Source of the DNA: Flavobacteriales bacterium
GTDB lineage: Bacteria > Bacteroidota > Bacteroidia > Flavobacteriales_F > PHOS-HE28
DNA length: 64,000 nt
Assembly (NCBI GenBank): GCA_019638085.1
Contig: JAHBUL010000015.1
Coordinates: 40,631-104,630, forward strand
Direction: 5' to 3'
Below the pieces are notes generated by a model that saw nothing but the letters and a program-made list of their open reading frames with translations, did not search any database and was not told where the DNA came from. This document shows, piece after piece, positions 43,163 through 52,431 of the stretch. Each line of letters starts with the position of its first letter. Position 1 is the first letter of the stretch. Made by a program: the position numbers and the translations under genes.

Positions 43163-43212
43163 CTGCATACCGTTGTCTCCTCAACGAACATCAACCCAAC
43201 ACCCCATTCATC

Positions 43213-44907
43213 ATGAAAAGAAAAGTACTCTTGTGTGCTCTAGCACTGACCAGCTGGTTCAGCTATGGGCAGATTTCCACCTACGTGCTACAACCTGCCA
43301 GCATTGCAGGGGCCTTGGACTATACCCTTCCAACTGATTGGGGACTAAGCCCCGACATGAGTGACCCGGCGAACTTGGTTCAAGCATTTGCGGCGATCGT
43401 TGATGATGGAACCACCGCTGATTCCCTTGGCTGCGAACCCTTGGTCAATGGCGCCGATATCGCTGGGAAGATCGCCATCGTATACCGGGGAACCTGTGAA
43501 TTCGGAATGAAGGCCTTGAACGCACAAAATGCCGGTGCCGTTGCCGTGGTGATCGTGAACAATATACCTGGCCCGCCCGTTGGCATGGCAGGCGGCACCA
43601 GTGGTGCTTCTGTGAGCATTCCGGTGGTGATGATCAGTCAGGATGCAGGTGCGTTGATCCATGATGAGGTTGTCGCAGGAAACGTTGAGATGTTCATCGG
43701 TTCCGTTCAGAATATGTTCCAAGCCAACGTCTCATTGGCGAAAGCATCAACCTTGATCCCAGCACAAGCAGCTCGTCCTGCATTGGTTTCCGCCAGTGCC
43801 ACTGAGTTCGAGGTACCATTGGGTGCATGGCTCTTCAACTTCGGTAGCGACAACCAGGCCGACGTGACCTTGCAGGCCACTGTGACACATAACGGAAACA
43901 CGGTTTATGATGAAACCTCTGCGGCAAGCATCGTGAACTCCACGGATAGCGTGTTCTTCACCCTCCCCACCTTTACCCAAAACGGGTACAATGGTCGGTA
44001 TGAAATCACCTATACCGCTCATTTGACCACGAACGATGAGTTCCCGGATGATAACACGTACAGCACATCATTATCGGTGGACTCGGTGATGTCCTATGCT
44101 CCTTTGGATGCCAACGGCATGCCCGAGCAAATGGCCTTCTTCAAGCCAGCAACCACAGGTCAGGTATTCCAGATCTGCGCTTATTTCATGGATCCAAATG
44201 CAAGCCGCCTGCGTGCGGACGGCATCTACGCGGCGGCAACCTTGAATGCCCCCGCCACTGTGGACGGTCAGCAGTTGGATATCCGCCTTTTCGAGTGGAA
44301 TGATGTTTTCACTGGCTTAAGTGATGCCACCTTCAATGAGGTGTCCGAGATCATGAACGGAATATTCGAGTATACCGACTCGTTACAAGCACGAGAAGTG
44401 CAATTCATTCCATTCTTCGAACCGACCCCATTGGTTGATAATCAGAACTACCTGTTCTGTGTTTCCACCAGTAACCCGGACGTGTTCCTCGGGCACAATT
44501 CAGCGGTGAACTACCGTCAGAATGACGAGACCACGGACCAGATAAACACCTTGTTGAACTTGGACGGCACATGGAGCGGCGGATGGGCTACCGGAGAAGT
44601 ACCTGCCCTCGGCGTCAAGATGGTCAGTGCTACGGTAGGGATCAAGGAGCAGAACATGGTGGAGCTCACACCCTACCCGAATCCTACTTCCGCTTTGCTT
44701 CGCATTCCGGTGAATGGCCTCACTGGTAAGGCGGCGGTGCAGGTGTATGACCCGAAAGGCTCCAAGGTTGCAGACAAGCAAGTGATCGTGGGGGGGGATA
44801 ACATCCTAACCATGGATCTTCGCGGCTTCAACGATGGTGCGTACATGTTCCATGTCACTTTCGAGAACGGTAAGCGTTCCAGTTTCCGCGTTGTTGTGAC
44901 CAAGTAA
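43213..44907 (+). CDS. Secreted PA-domain protein with T9SS sorting domain
   Basis: 564 residues with a signal peptide (1-20, ending SYGQ). Residues 60-165 hold a protease-associated (PA) domain: GADIAGKIAIVYRGTCEFGMKALNAQNAGAVAVVIVNN and SIPVVMISQDAGALI are diagnostic. The middle (175-485) is beta-rich and resembles domains found with PA in cell-surface proteins, with no protease residues visible. The C-terminus (LTPYPNPTSALLRIPV ... DGAYMFHVTFENGK) is a T9SS type A sorting domain. PA domains commonly bind peptides or protect catalytic sites; since no peptidase is attached, a binding role is more likely. Confidence 0.87.
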   Translation: MKRKVLLCALALTSWFSYGQISTYVLQPASIAGALDYTLPTDWGLSPDMSDPANLVQAFAAIVDDGTTADSLGCEPLVNGADIAGKIAIVYRGTCEFGMKALNAQNAGAVAVVIVNNIPGPPVGMAGGTSGASVSIPVVMISQDAGALIHDEVVAGNVEMFIGSVQNMFQANVSLAKASTLIPAQAARPALVSASATEFEVPLGAWLFNFGSDNQADVTLQATVTHNGNTVYDETSAASIVNSTDSVFFTLPTFTQNGYNGRYEITYTAHLTTNDEFPDDNTYSTSLSVDSVMSYAPLDANGMPEQMAFFKPATTGQVFQICAYFMDPNASRLRADGIYAAATLNAPATVDGQQLDIRLFEWNDVFTGLSDATFNEVSEIMNGIFEYTDSLQAREVQFIPFFEPTPLVDNQNYLFCVSTSNPDVFLGHNSAVNYRQNDETTDQINTLLNLDGTWSGGWATGEVPALGVKMVSATVGIKEQNMVELTPYPNPTSALLRIPVNGLTGKAAVQVYDPKGSKVADKQVIVGGDNILTMDLRGFNDGAYMFHVTFENGKRSSFRVVVTK

Positions 44908-44925
44908 GGGAGCAGCATCCAAATA

Positions 44926-44965
44926 AAAGTGGGCCGACGGGAAGTTCCTGTCGGCCCATTTTGTT
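44926..44965 (+). terminator. Rho-independent terminator
   Basis: Nine-base stem (44930-44938 with 44950-44958), GGGAAGTTCCT loop region, A-run before and TTTTGTTT after; 22 bases beyond the PA-domain gene. Confidence 0.85.
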
Positions 44966-45214
44966 TAGCGCTCCCGATAAACCCGCTATACTTCGATGGC
45001 CAATTCCTGCCTGAAATGCCAGCTTCAGCATTCCAAGGAAATTCAACTTGAGGATGCTGTTCCGGGAACGTCGACCGCTTAACTCAACAGCATTCCTTGG
45101 TTCCGGATCCGATTTTGCTACTTTGCACGATTATTGGTAGAATCCTACGCTGATCCGCACGGAAACCTTGAGTACAGGACTCCGAAGTGGTCCACCAATT
45201 GATCCCAACATCCC

Positions 45215-45376
45215 ATGGCCACTCGAAGAAAGCACCTCATCCTCACCCCCCCCGTACGCGAAGGCAAACCCGTAAAGGTCCGATTGGACTCCCGTACGGT
45301 GGTGCTCGTGAAGAATCCTAAGGCCTTGGCATTCTGGAAGGAGCGGTATCCAAAGGCCGAAGTGATCAAGGATTGA
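45215..45376 (+). CDS. 53-residue basic protein, paralogue of the one at 47349
   Basis: 53 codons beginning MATRRKHLILTPPVREGK and ending ALAFWKERYPKAEVIKD. It aligns without gaps except one position with the protein at 47349-47510: shared LILTxPVRxG, KVRLDxRTV and LAFWKERYPxAxVI. Both are Lys/Arg-rich, without signal or membrane helix. I do not recognise the family. The shared pattern between two copies with different DNA is strong evidence that both are real. The ABC exporter gene begins 116 bases downstream. Confidence 0.8.
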   Translation: MATRRKHLILTPPVREGKPVKVRLDSRTVVLVKNPKALAFWKERYPKAEVIKD

Positions 45377-45492
45377 TCACCCATTGAACGGCCGTGTTCA
45401 AAAGCGCCTTTAGGCAGGGTCGGGATGAGCGCATACGCGGAACGGCCCCACGGAATACGAAGGGCATATCCGATGGTTCGGTGAGGACCAAC

Positions 45493-47214
45493 ATGGGCTG
45501 GAGAAAGGCTTTTGGAAAGTTCATCTGGCCGCGCCGTAAGCAGGTCCTGATCGGCCTGCTCTTGATCTTGATCAGTAGGGGTGCCAGTCTCATTCTTCCC
45601 GGTGCCACAAAGTACCTCATCGATGATGTGGTGATGAACAAGGACCTGCATATGCTGCGGGTGGTGATCGCGGTAGTAGTGGCGGCAATTGTGGTGCAGA
45701 GCATCAGCTCCTTCCTGCTTACCCGGCTGTTGAGCGTGGAGGCCCAGCGGATGATCAGCGACCTACGGGCAGAGGTCCAGCGGAAGATCCTTTCACTTCC
45801 TGTTGGGTTTTTCGATAGCACCAAGAGCGGCGCCTTGGTATCCCGGATCATGACCGATGTGGAGGGTGTACGTAACTTGGTGGGCACCGGTCTGGTCCAA
45901 TTGGTGGGGGGCACGGTCACCGCTGTTGCCTCGTTGTTCCTCTTGATCCGGATCAGCCCTACGATGACCCTCTGGACACTGATCCCCGTGGGGGTGTTCG
46001 CATTGATCGCACGTAGATCCTTCGGCCGCATCCGGCCGATCTTCCGTGAGCGTGGAGTGCTCAATGCAGAGGTCACCGGCCGGCTCACCGAATCGCTCAA
46101 CGGCGTGCGCGTCATTAAGGGCTTCAATGCGGAGGAGCATGAGCATATGGTTTTTGAGGGTGGCGTTCAGCGGTTGTTCGAGAATGTGCGAAAAAGCCTT
46201 ACCACCACGGCATTGATCACCAGTTCCTCCACCCTGTTGCTCGGGCTCGCCTCGGCCGGCATCATGGGCATCGGAGGCTACTACATGATCCACGACACGC
46301 TCACCTTGGGTGAATTTCTCTCATTCACCCTGTACTTGGGCTTTATGATCGCGCCTATTGTACAAATGAGCAATATCGGAAGCCAGCTCACCGAAGCATT
46401 CGCAGGGTTGGACCGTACGGAAGAGATCATGCGGATGCCGGAAGAGGATGATCCCGTGAAGCGGCCCATCCAACTCCAAGAGATGCATGGCCATATCCGG
46501 TTCGAAAATGTCCGTTTCGCCTATGAGGAAGGCAAGGAAGTACTCCACGGCATTCGCTTCGATGCCCCTCCCGGCTCCGTAACAGCCTTGGTAGGCAGCT
46601 CAGGATCCGGCAAGACCACCATTGCCGGTCTTGCGGCCAGTTTCCTCACACCCACCTCAGGAACCGTCACCATTGATGGGAAGGATCTCTCCACAGTATC
46701 CTTGGCGAGCTACCGCAGCCGGTTGGGCGTTGTGCTACAGGACGACTTCCTCTTCGAAGGGACCATTCGTGAGAACATTCTATACCCGCGCCCGCATGCC
46801 ACTGAAGAAGAACTCCAGCGCGCCGTTCAGGGAGCCTATGTGGATGAATTCACTGAACGCTTCGAGCTGGGTCTGGAGACCGTGATCGGAGAGCGTGGAG
46901 TGAAACTGAGCGGCGGACAGCGCCAGCGAGTGGCCATAGCCCGAGCCATGTTGGCCGATCCCGTGGTGCTCATATTGGACGAGGCCACCTCCAACTTGGA
47001 CACCGAGAGTGAAGCTCTCGTACAAAAAAGCCTGACCGAACTGGTAAAGAACCGGACGACCTTCGTGATCGCCCACCGATTGAGCACCATTCGTGGGGCC
47101 ACGCAGATCTTGGTGGTAGAGCAGGGCAAGATCGTGGAACGCGGTGATCACAATTCCCTGCTGGCACTCAATGGGCGCTATAGTGAACTACACCGGTACC
47201 AAGCGCGGATCTAG
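45493..47214 (+). CDS. ABC exporter, fused permease and ATPase (MsbA-like)
   Basis: 573 residues. A six-helix type I exporter domain (1-320) is followed by a nucleotide-binding domain: Walker A GSSGSGKTT, Q-loop VVLQDDFLFEGTIRENI, signature LSGGQRQRVAIARA, Walker B VVLILDEATSNLDTES and the H-loop His in FVIAHRLSTI. It should work as a homodimer in the inner membrane, exporting a lipid or hydrophobic compound as MsbA-like proteins do. I start at ATG 45493 (MGWRKAFGKF); the open frame reaches back to a GTG at 45394 that would add a non-typical Arg-rich leader. It is flanked on both sides by paralogous 53-residue proteins. Confidence 0.93.
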   Translation: MGWRKAFGKFIWPRRKQVLIGLLLILISRGASLILPGATKYLIDDVVMNKDLHMLRVVIAVVVAAIVVQSISSFLLTRLLSVEAQRMISDLRAEVQRKILSLPVGFFDSTKSGALVSRIMTDVEGVRNLVGTGLVQLVGGTVTAVASLFLLIRISPTMTLWTLIPVGVFALIARRSFGRIRPIFRERGVLNAEVTGRLTESLNGVRVIKGFNAEEHEHMVFEGGVQRLFENVRKSLTTTALITSSSTLLLGLASAGIMGIGGYYMIHDTLTLGEFLSFTLYLGFMIAPIVQMSNIGSQLTEAFAGLDRTEEIMRMPEEDDPVKRPIQLQEMHGHIRFENVRFAYEEGKEVLHGIRFDAPPGSVTALVGSSGSGKTTIAGLAASFLTPTSGTVTIDGKDLSTVSLASYRSRLGVVLQDDFLFEGTIRENILYPRPHATEEELQRAVQGAYVDEFTERFELGLETVIGERGVKLSGGQRQRVAIARAMLADPVVLILDEATSNLDTESEALVQKSLTELVKNRTTFVIAHRLSTIRGATQILVVEQGKIVERGDHNSLLALNGRYSELHRYQARI

Positions 47215-47348
47215 CGTCTCCTCATCGCCACTGCCGTTTTGGCGTGCCGTTCGGTAAAAGGTCACACTATTTGTCGGCTTCATGCGGACGGATGGGGAGC
47301 AGCTTCTTTGGCACGCTATTGTGGGTATCACATTCAAAATACACGACC

Positions 47349-47510
47349 ATGGCACGCAAGAAAAAACAACTCATCCTCACCCAGCCGGTACGTAAAGGTA
47401 TCAAAGCCATCAAGGTACGCCTTGACCAGCGCACGGTGATCACACTTTCGGACCTCAAGAAATTGGCGTTCTGGAAGGAGCGTTATCCAAATGCTCAGGT
47501 AATTAGCTAA
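47349..47510 (+). CDS. 53-residue basic protein, paralogue of the one at 45215
   Basis: 53 codons, beginning MARKKKQLILTQPVRKG and ending KLAFWKERYPNAQVIS. About half of the positions are identical to the copy at 45215-45376, including LILT-PVR-G, KVRLD-RTV and LAFWKERYP-A-VI. It lies 134 bases after the ABC exporter. Family unknown; the basic N-terminus and short beta-like core would suit a nucleic-acid- or protein-binding role, but this is a guess. Confidence 0.8.
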   Translation: MARKKKQLILTQPVRKGIKAIKVRLDQRTVITLSDLKKLAFWKERYPNAQVIS

Positions 47511-47671
47511 CGATTCGCTCTTTCGGCACTATGCGGGGCATTACAGCGCTCTGTTTGTGCCATCTCGGGCGAATTGGATACCTCCCTCTGTGGACCCCTT
47601 CAGACATGGAGTCATCCTGATGAATTCATATGGTGCGGAACTCGGTCTCCTGTGATGCCGGATGTTCTCCG

Positions 47672-47679
47672 TACACTTG
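47672..47679 (+). promoter_or_regulatory. Candidate -7 element for yajQ (TACACTTG)
   Basis: TAnnCTTG variant, 18 bases before the start codon. Confidence 0.35.
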
Positions 47680-47697
47680 TGAAAGACCATTCTAACC

Positions 47698-48189
47698 ATG
47701 CCAAGTTTTGATATCCTCTCCAAGGTGGACCCACAAACCTTGGACAATGCCATCAATACGGTAAAGCGCGAATTGGAAACGCGGTATGACCTTCGCGGCA
47801 GCAATAGCAACGTGGAGTTCGACAAGAAAGCGCTTACCGTAAAGCTTTCCACGGAAGACCATTTGAAAATGGATGCGATCCTGGACATCCTGTTGGAACG
47901 CAGCACTAAACAGAAAGTGGACGTCAGGAGCTACGACCTCACTGAGCAGCCAACGCCGAGTGGTAAGTTGCTTTATCGGATCATCAAGGTAAAACAGGGG
48001 ATTGATCGGGAAACCGCCAAGAAGATCGTGAAGTCCATCAAAGGGACCGGCCTGAAGGTGCAGCCTCAGATCATGGACGACATGGTGCGTGTAACCGGGA
48101 AGAAGATCGATGATCTTCAAGGAGTCATGGCCCATTTGAAGGAAGAGGACTTCACCATGCCCTTGCAGTTCGAGAACATGAAAAGTTGA
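47698..48189 (+). CDS. yajQ: YajQ family protein
   Basis: 163 residues made of two ferredoxin-like folds, the complete YajQ layout. Conserved phrases are MPSFDILSKVDPQTLDNAIN, RYDLRGSNSNVEFD, DHLKMDAILDIL, KQGIDRETAKKIVKSIK and VTGKKIDDLQGVMAHLKEEDF. YajQ proteins bind cyclic di-GMP or nucleotides in some proteobacteria and act as regulators; whether this copy does is unknown. It appears to have its own promoter and a small hairpin (48198-48221) after its stop. Confidence 0.95.
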   Translation: MPSFDILSKVDPQTLDNAINTVKRELETRYDLRGSNSNVEFDKKALTVKLSTEDHLKMDAILDILLERSTKQKVDVRSYDLTEQPTPSGKLLYRIIKVKQGIDRETAKKIVKSIKGTGLKVQPQIMDDMVRVTGKKIDDLQGVMAHLKEEDFTMPLQFENMKS

Positions 48190-48197
48190 CCGCCTCC

Positions 48198-48221
48198 CCT
48201 ACCAGTTCGAGCTCTGGTAGG
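48198..48221 (+). terminator. Short hairpin after yajQ
   Basis: Eight-base stem CCTACCAG/CTGGTAGG with an eight-base loop, nine bases after the stop; no T-run, so termination is uncertain. Confidence 0.4.
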
Positions 48222-48265
48222 CCTTGGTCACCCATCATATCCCTTTCCTGTTGTAATTCTGCTGC

Positions 48266-48949
48266 ATGCAAGAGCATCCTCTTCCCACGCATGTCGTAAA
48301 GATCCTGGATACTGCTTTCGTTACACATAACGTAAAGCGGTTCAAGGTGGAAAAGCCTAAGGGCTATACCTACACCCCCGGCCAGGCCACTCTGATAGCG
48401 TTGAATAGAGAAGGATGGAAAGATCGCCGAGGTCCATTCACTTTTACCTCATTGACCAGTAAGAGGACCCTTGAGTTCATCATCAAACTCTACGACGAAC
48501 GACAAGGCCTTACGCATCAGTTGGGCCTTGCTCGCAAGGGAACGGAACTACTGATCGGCGAGCCTTTCGGGGCCATTACCTACCAAGGACCGGGGTATTT
48601 TTTCGCCGGTGGCTCCGGTGTTACACCCTTCATCGCCATCCTGCGCGACCTCTACAAGGAAAAAAAGATCGCCGGAAATACGTTGATCTGTTCCAACCAG
48701 ACAGCATCAGACATTATTCTGGATGAAGAGCTCACCCGGATGTTGGGGAAAAATTTCCTCAACATCCTCACCCGACAACATGTCATCGGATTTCAGGAAC
48801 GACGGATCGACCGTAACACGATCGTTGCGTTGGTGCAGAACTTCGATCAGCACTTTTATATCTGTGGTCCGAGGAGCTTTGTGAGGAACATCAGCGATAT
48901 CCTCTCCGGGCTGGGTGCAACGGCGGAATCCATCGTGATCGAGCACTGA
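48266..48949 (+). CDS. Flavin-dependent ferredoxin reductase-like protein
   Basis: 227 residues of the ferredoxin-NADP reductase fold without an iron-sulfur domain. The FAD site is RRGPFTFTSLTS (RxxxFT/S motif), followed by EFIIKLYDERQGLTHQLG. The NAD(P) half has YFFAGGSGVTPFIAILRDL (GGxGVTP) and ends FYICGPRSFVRNISDIL, the CGPxxF motif. It should move electrons between NAD(P)H and a small carrier in the cytoplasm; the partner is not encoded next to it. Confidence 0.9.
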   Translation: MQEHPLPTHVVKILDTAFVTHNVKRFKVEKPKGYTYTPGQATLIALNREGWKDRRGPFTFTSLTSKRTLEFIIKLYDERQGLTHQLGLARKGTELLIGEPFGAITYQGPGYFFAGGSGVTPFIAILRDLYKEKKIAGNTLICSNQTASDIILDEELTRMLGKNFLNILTRQHVIGFQERRIDRNTIVALVQNFDQHFYICGPRSFVRNISDILSGLGATAESIVIEH

Positions 48950-48996
48950 AGCTTGACGGAAGTGACTACCTGTTGCATGGGATCCCTCTAAATGAC

Positions 48997-49022
48997 GGAA
49001 CGCGCCTTACAGGGCGCGTTCC
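48997..49022. terminator. Hairpin after flavin reductase gene
   Basis: Perfect ten-base stem (48997-49006 with 49013-49022) and six-base loop, 47 bases after the stop; no T-run. Confidence 0.5.
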
Positions 49023-49216
49023 GAATATCCTGGTCTCGTTGCTTACGGGCTTCGAAGGTGAAGGTGTTCCCACCTTCTTCAACCAGGGGTTCCAAGTTCT
49101 TGGGATAAGATCCCACTCGTCATATCCGGTACAACGGAAGCGGGGACCAAAGAGTTACGATTGTTCAGGGATCACGGTCCTAACCGTAGGCTAGAGGAAT
49201 GCCATTCAATCCCATA

Positions 49217-49522
49217 TCAAAAGATGCGGCCTTCCGGCAGGAACATCACAAAGATGAAGGTCATGAGGAAGTGGTGGACCAACAGCAACATGGCCGCCAT
49301 GACGAGGAGCTGCTTTGTGCGCTTTTCCAAAGCGGGGAACAACTTTCTGTTGTTCGCAACAATGATCGGAAGCGGCACCGTCGCAATAAGGAAACTAACT
49401 GCCAAAGCCTTGAAAAGCCAAGCGCTCCCGACCATGCCCAAGAACAAGTGGCCATAGTAGAAAGCCAAGCCAACAATGGATAAAAGGCCAAGGCGGATGA
49501 ATGTGCGGGTCTCGGTTAGCAT
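49217..49522 (-). CDS. Small integral membrane protein
   Basis: 101 residues with three to four hydrophobic segments (about 9-27, 33-53, 68-95), beginning MLTETRTFIRLGLLSIVGLAFYYGHLFLG. The hydrophobicity and lack of alternative strong frames support it as a real gene. The family is not recognised; it resembles small membrane proteins annotated as hypothetical in Bacteroidota. Confidence 0.68.
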   Translation of the reverse strand: MLTETRTFIRLGLLSIVGLAFYYGHLFLGMVGSAWLFKALAVSFLIATVPLPIIVANNRKLFPALEKRTKQLLVMAAMLLLVHHFLMTFIFVMFLPEGRIF

Positions 49523-49823
49523 GGTTCTGGGTTTTGAGCAATGAGTCTCCTGACCGTTCCGATACGGCTGGCCACGGACTGTTGATCACACTTGATCAAG
49601 CCAAGTACGGAAACGTGGGAGGATGGTCTGTTTAATTCTAATGAGTGGAGCAATCGGCAGTGCTGCATGAATGGAAGACGTAGCATCGAGAGGATGGTTG
49701 CATCATCCGGTCATCTTTCTGGATGTTGTCCGCAAACTCATGCATGTGGCAAAGTTGGGGAAAACCTATGTCTCAACGCAACCTAAATCTTAATGGGTTG
49801 AACAACCAACCTTTCAGAAGACC
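49523..49823. other. 301-base stretch without a gene
   Basis: Short frames on the plus strand (49592-49786 and others) look random. No repeat or hairpin stands out. It would contain the promoter of the minus-strand membrane gene. Confidence 0.5.
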
Positions 49824-50783
49824 CTATCGACCTGCCCGTGGTGTGTCCTGCACCGGCACTTGTACATTGGTCCAAAGACCACGATGGTCCGAGCCGGGAA
49901 TACTGAATGCGCGCACCCCCAGCATGCACAACCCGGAAGTGGTCAGAATGTGATCCAATGGTATCACGGCAGTTCCTGCCATGGCTGGCCACGTTGGGAT
50001 CAAGGACCATGGACCGGTGCGCATTCCTGTCCTGGCCGTGAACCGCTTGTAGGCTTCATCCCACGGTACGGTGTTGAGGTCACCGATAAGGCAAACTGGA
50101 ATATCAGCTTTCTGGACCAGCTCGGCCAGTGAGTTCCATTGGGTATTGCGCTGGGATAACTTTTCCGCACTTTCCGGTGCTCGGAGATGTACAGCGAGGA
50201 CCTGGACACGGGAGTTCTGATGACCCACCACGGCCCGAATGGTCGGCAATCCTTCCAGCTCCATCACTTCCGCTTGTTCCAAAGGCATGTTGCTGTACAA
50301 GGCGATCCCATAATTCCGCTCACCCGCTCCATGGATATGCCATGGGTAAAGATCAGAGAGCCCGGCGTCCAATCGCTTCCTCCATGTTGTGTCAATTTCC
50401 TGCATCGAGAGCAGGTCCGCACCTGTGGCACGTGCTGTGGCCACAACTTGTGCAAAGGAGGTATTCGGCTCATGTACGTTCATCTGAGCGATGGTCCATA
50501 AGGAAGTGGATCTCACTTTATCCTTGGCCTGTAGGAACACCCGGGCGGGTGGCACCAATACCAAGCATGCAGCGAAAATGGTGCTGATGCCCATGTACAA
50601 ATAGTGCTTCTTCAGCATCCAAGTGGCAAGCCCGACAAGGAGTGCCGCCATCGGGATCAAAAAAGCCCGGATGGTGACCAGCGGAAATTGATCTGGCCCA
50701 AAAGCAAGCCCGAGCGCACATATGGGGATCAGGATGGCCAGCCAACCCGATCTGTCGGAAAATTCACGCCATTCACCACGCAT
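49824..50783 (-). CDS. Membrane-anchored endonuclease/exonuclease/phosphatase-fold protein
   Basis: 319 residues. Two to three N-terminal membrane helices (about 13-85) precede an EEP domain: AQMNVHEPN (Asn), DLLSMQEID (Glu), NYGIALYSNMP, VLAVHLRAP, IGDLNTVPWDEAY (GDLN) and PLDHILTT with SDHRGL (catalytic Asp-His). The metal-dependent hydrolase is probably on the periplasmic side and acts on a phosphodiester or phospholipid headgroup; the substrate cannot be told. It is the last gene of a three-gene minus-strand operon, nine bases after the ZIP transporter. Confidence 0.9.
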   Translation of the reverse strand: MRGEWREFSDRSGWLAILIPICALGLAFGPDQFPLVTIRAFLIPMAALLVGLATWMLKKHYLYMGISTIFAACLVLVPPARVFLQAKDKVRSTSLWTIAQMNVHEPNTSFAQVVATARATGADLLSMQEIDTTWRKRLDAGLSDLYPWHIHGAGERNYGIALYSNMPLEQAEVMELEGLPTIRAVVGHQNSRVQVLAVHLRAPESAEKLSQRNTQWNSLAELVQKADIPVCLIGDLNTVPWDEAYKRFTARTGMRTGPWSLIPTWPAMAGTAVIPLDHILTTSGLCMLGVRAFSIPGSDHRGLWTNVQVPVQDTPRAGR

Positions 50784-50792
50784 GATGCAGGC

Positions 50793-51530
50793 TCAATGGG
50801 CCGTGATGATCGATAGGAATACCCCGAGCAATGCCCCAAGCAATACCGTAGCGAAGCGTTTGGCATTGAAACGGTGATCCGGAGTGGTCTCGAAAATGAT
50901 CGTTGTGCTGATGTGCAACAGCATTCCGATGGCCAGGGCCAAGGCCCCGGAGAGGAATTCCTCTCCCATGCGCATTCCGAAATGATGCCCAAAGAGAATT
51001 CCTAGCGGAGCTGCCACAGCAAAAACAGACAAGGTGGCCCAGGACCTTCCGGTGCCGACGGCCGATCGCTGGAGCACGGTAGCCAAAGCGATCGCCATAG
51101 GCAGTTTGTGCAAGAGCACACCGGCAACGAATACGGTATCGCCCCCCACGCGTGGATCAGCGAACGGCATGCCCTCCGTGAAGGAGTGGATAAAAAGGCT
51201 CAACAATGTGACCAGTGGCAAGGTATGATTCGCACCGGAATGAGCATGTGGCTGCACATGGACATGCACATGCCCATGCTCGATGCCACGGCTGAAGAAC
51301 TCCAGCACCACTTGCAGCATGAAGCCCCCCAAGACCCACAGTCCGATATGTTCACTGTTCCGCGAATACAACTCAGGCAACATGTGCAGCACGGTGACAC
51401 TGAGCAAGAATGCTCCGCTGAAGGCCAAGAGCAATTTTATGTGCCCTGGATCCGTGGTTCGAAAACGTACCCAAGCCCCTGCCGCCAGCGGCAATGCAAG
51501 AAAGAGGGTGATCAATAATGGTAAGCTCAT
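50793..51530 (-). CDS. ZIP-family metal transporter
   Basis: 245 residues with eight predicted membrane segments. The His-rich cytoplasmic loop (HGHVHVHVQPHAHSG, about 90-105) and the metal-site helices SLFIHSFTEGMPF and GVLLHKLPMAIALA (HxxPE/K-like motif of TM4-5) define a ZIP protein for zinc, iron or other divalent cation uptake. It overlaps the methyltransferase stop by four bases (51527-51530). The second motif has Lys where many ZIPs have Pro-Glu, so the metal specificity is uncertain. Confidence 0.9.
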   Translation of the reverse strand: MSLPLLITLFLALPLAAGAWVRFRTTDPGHIKLLLAFSGAFLLSVTVLHMLPELYSRNSEHIGLWVLGGFMLQVVLEFFSRGIEHGHVHVHVQPHAHSGANHTLPLVTLLSLFIHSFTEGMPFADPRVGGDTVFVAGVLLHKLPMAIALATVLQRSAVGTGRSWATLSVFAVAAPLGILFGHHFGMRMGEEFLSGALALAIGMLLHISTTIIFETTPDHRFNAKRFATVLLGALLGVFLSIITAH

Positions 51531-52252
51531 GTTCGTTTGCGTGCCCACGCAATTATCCGGTCCGATCGTTCAGGGTCCAAAGGTTGCAGACACGTCCCAT
51601 CCGTGACATCCTCCAGTTCGAGGCCGGCTTCCTGGATCATGCTGATGATCTCCGGCAGTGACCACGCATGCACGCGTTCCTCGAACTCCTCTATCTGCTC
51701 ACCGTGCTGCACGTGGATGCGTTTCACGATATCGGTACCTTCCAGCAGTCGTTCGATACGAAAATGGACGTCATCGATCACCTTGTTCTCGGAAGGCACC
51801 AATTCGCGCGCAACGACCTTTCCGTTCAGCAGGTCCAATACGAAAATGCCACCCGGCTTCAAAGCGTATGCAGCTGCAGCCACCGCCTTGCGATCATCTG
51901 TCCGATCGTTGGTGTAGCCCAAACTGGTGAAGAGGCAAACCACCGCATCAAAATCTTCAGTGGCATAGGGTTCCCGGATGTCGTGTACTTCGAAATGTGC
52001 TTCGTGCACCTTCCGAGCGGCCTCCTCGATGCTGGCCTTCGAAAGGTCGATGCCGGTAACCACCATGCCCTCCCGGGCAAAGATCGCAGCATGCCGACCG
52101 CGGCCACAACCCAGATCCAGAACGGTATGGCCTGGTCGTAGCTTACCTTTTCGGATCAAGGGCAACACGAGTTCGGCGGCGTCCTCCACATCCCTATGCC
52201 TGTATAAAATCTTGTACCACGGGGTACTGAACCATCCATTGAACCAACCCAT
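51527..52252 (-). CDS. Class I SAM-dependent methyltransferase
   Basis: 241 residues. Motif I is VLDLGCGRGRHAAIFA, motif II VVTGIDLSKASIEEA, and motif IV AVVCLFTSLGYT with KPGGIFVLDLL following. The N-terminus WFNGWFSTPWYKILYRHRD is shared by a group of Bacteroidota methyltransferases of unknown target. ATG 52252 (MGWFNGWFS) is used; a TACATTTC word on the minus strand (52271-52278) is a possible -7 element. First gene of the operon with ZIP and EEP genes. Confidence 0.9.
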   Translation of the reverse strand: MGWFNGWFSTPWYKILYRHRDVEDAAELVLPLIRKGKLRPGHTVLDLGCGRGRHAAIFAREGMVVTGIDLSKASIEEAARKVHEAHFEVHDIREPYATEDFDAVVCLFTSLGYTNDRTDDRKAVAAAAYALKPGGIFVLDLLNGKVVARELVPSENKVIDDVHFRIERLLEGTDIVKRIHVQHGEQIEEFEERVHAWSLPEIISMIQEAGLELEDVTDGTCLQPLDPERSDRIIAWARKRT

Positions 52253-52431
52253 TGCATTTCCAGATCGCCCGAAATGTAGTTCGCACTTGATGCCCCGATC
52301 GATCAACTTTCGGAAGTTGCTCTTGGATTTCTGGCCATGGGTTCACAATTACGTGGAAAACTCCTTGTTTATGGAAGGGACCACCAGCCCTGAAGAGGTT
52401 TCTTTGTCAAAGGTTGACGAATTGTATTGGA

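Noticed and set aside
48973..49194. Plus-strand frame after the flavin reductase
   Set aside because: It spans the terminator hairpin and shows no protein-like pattern.
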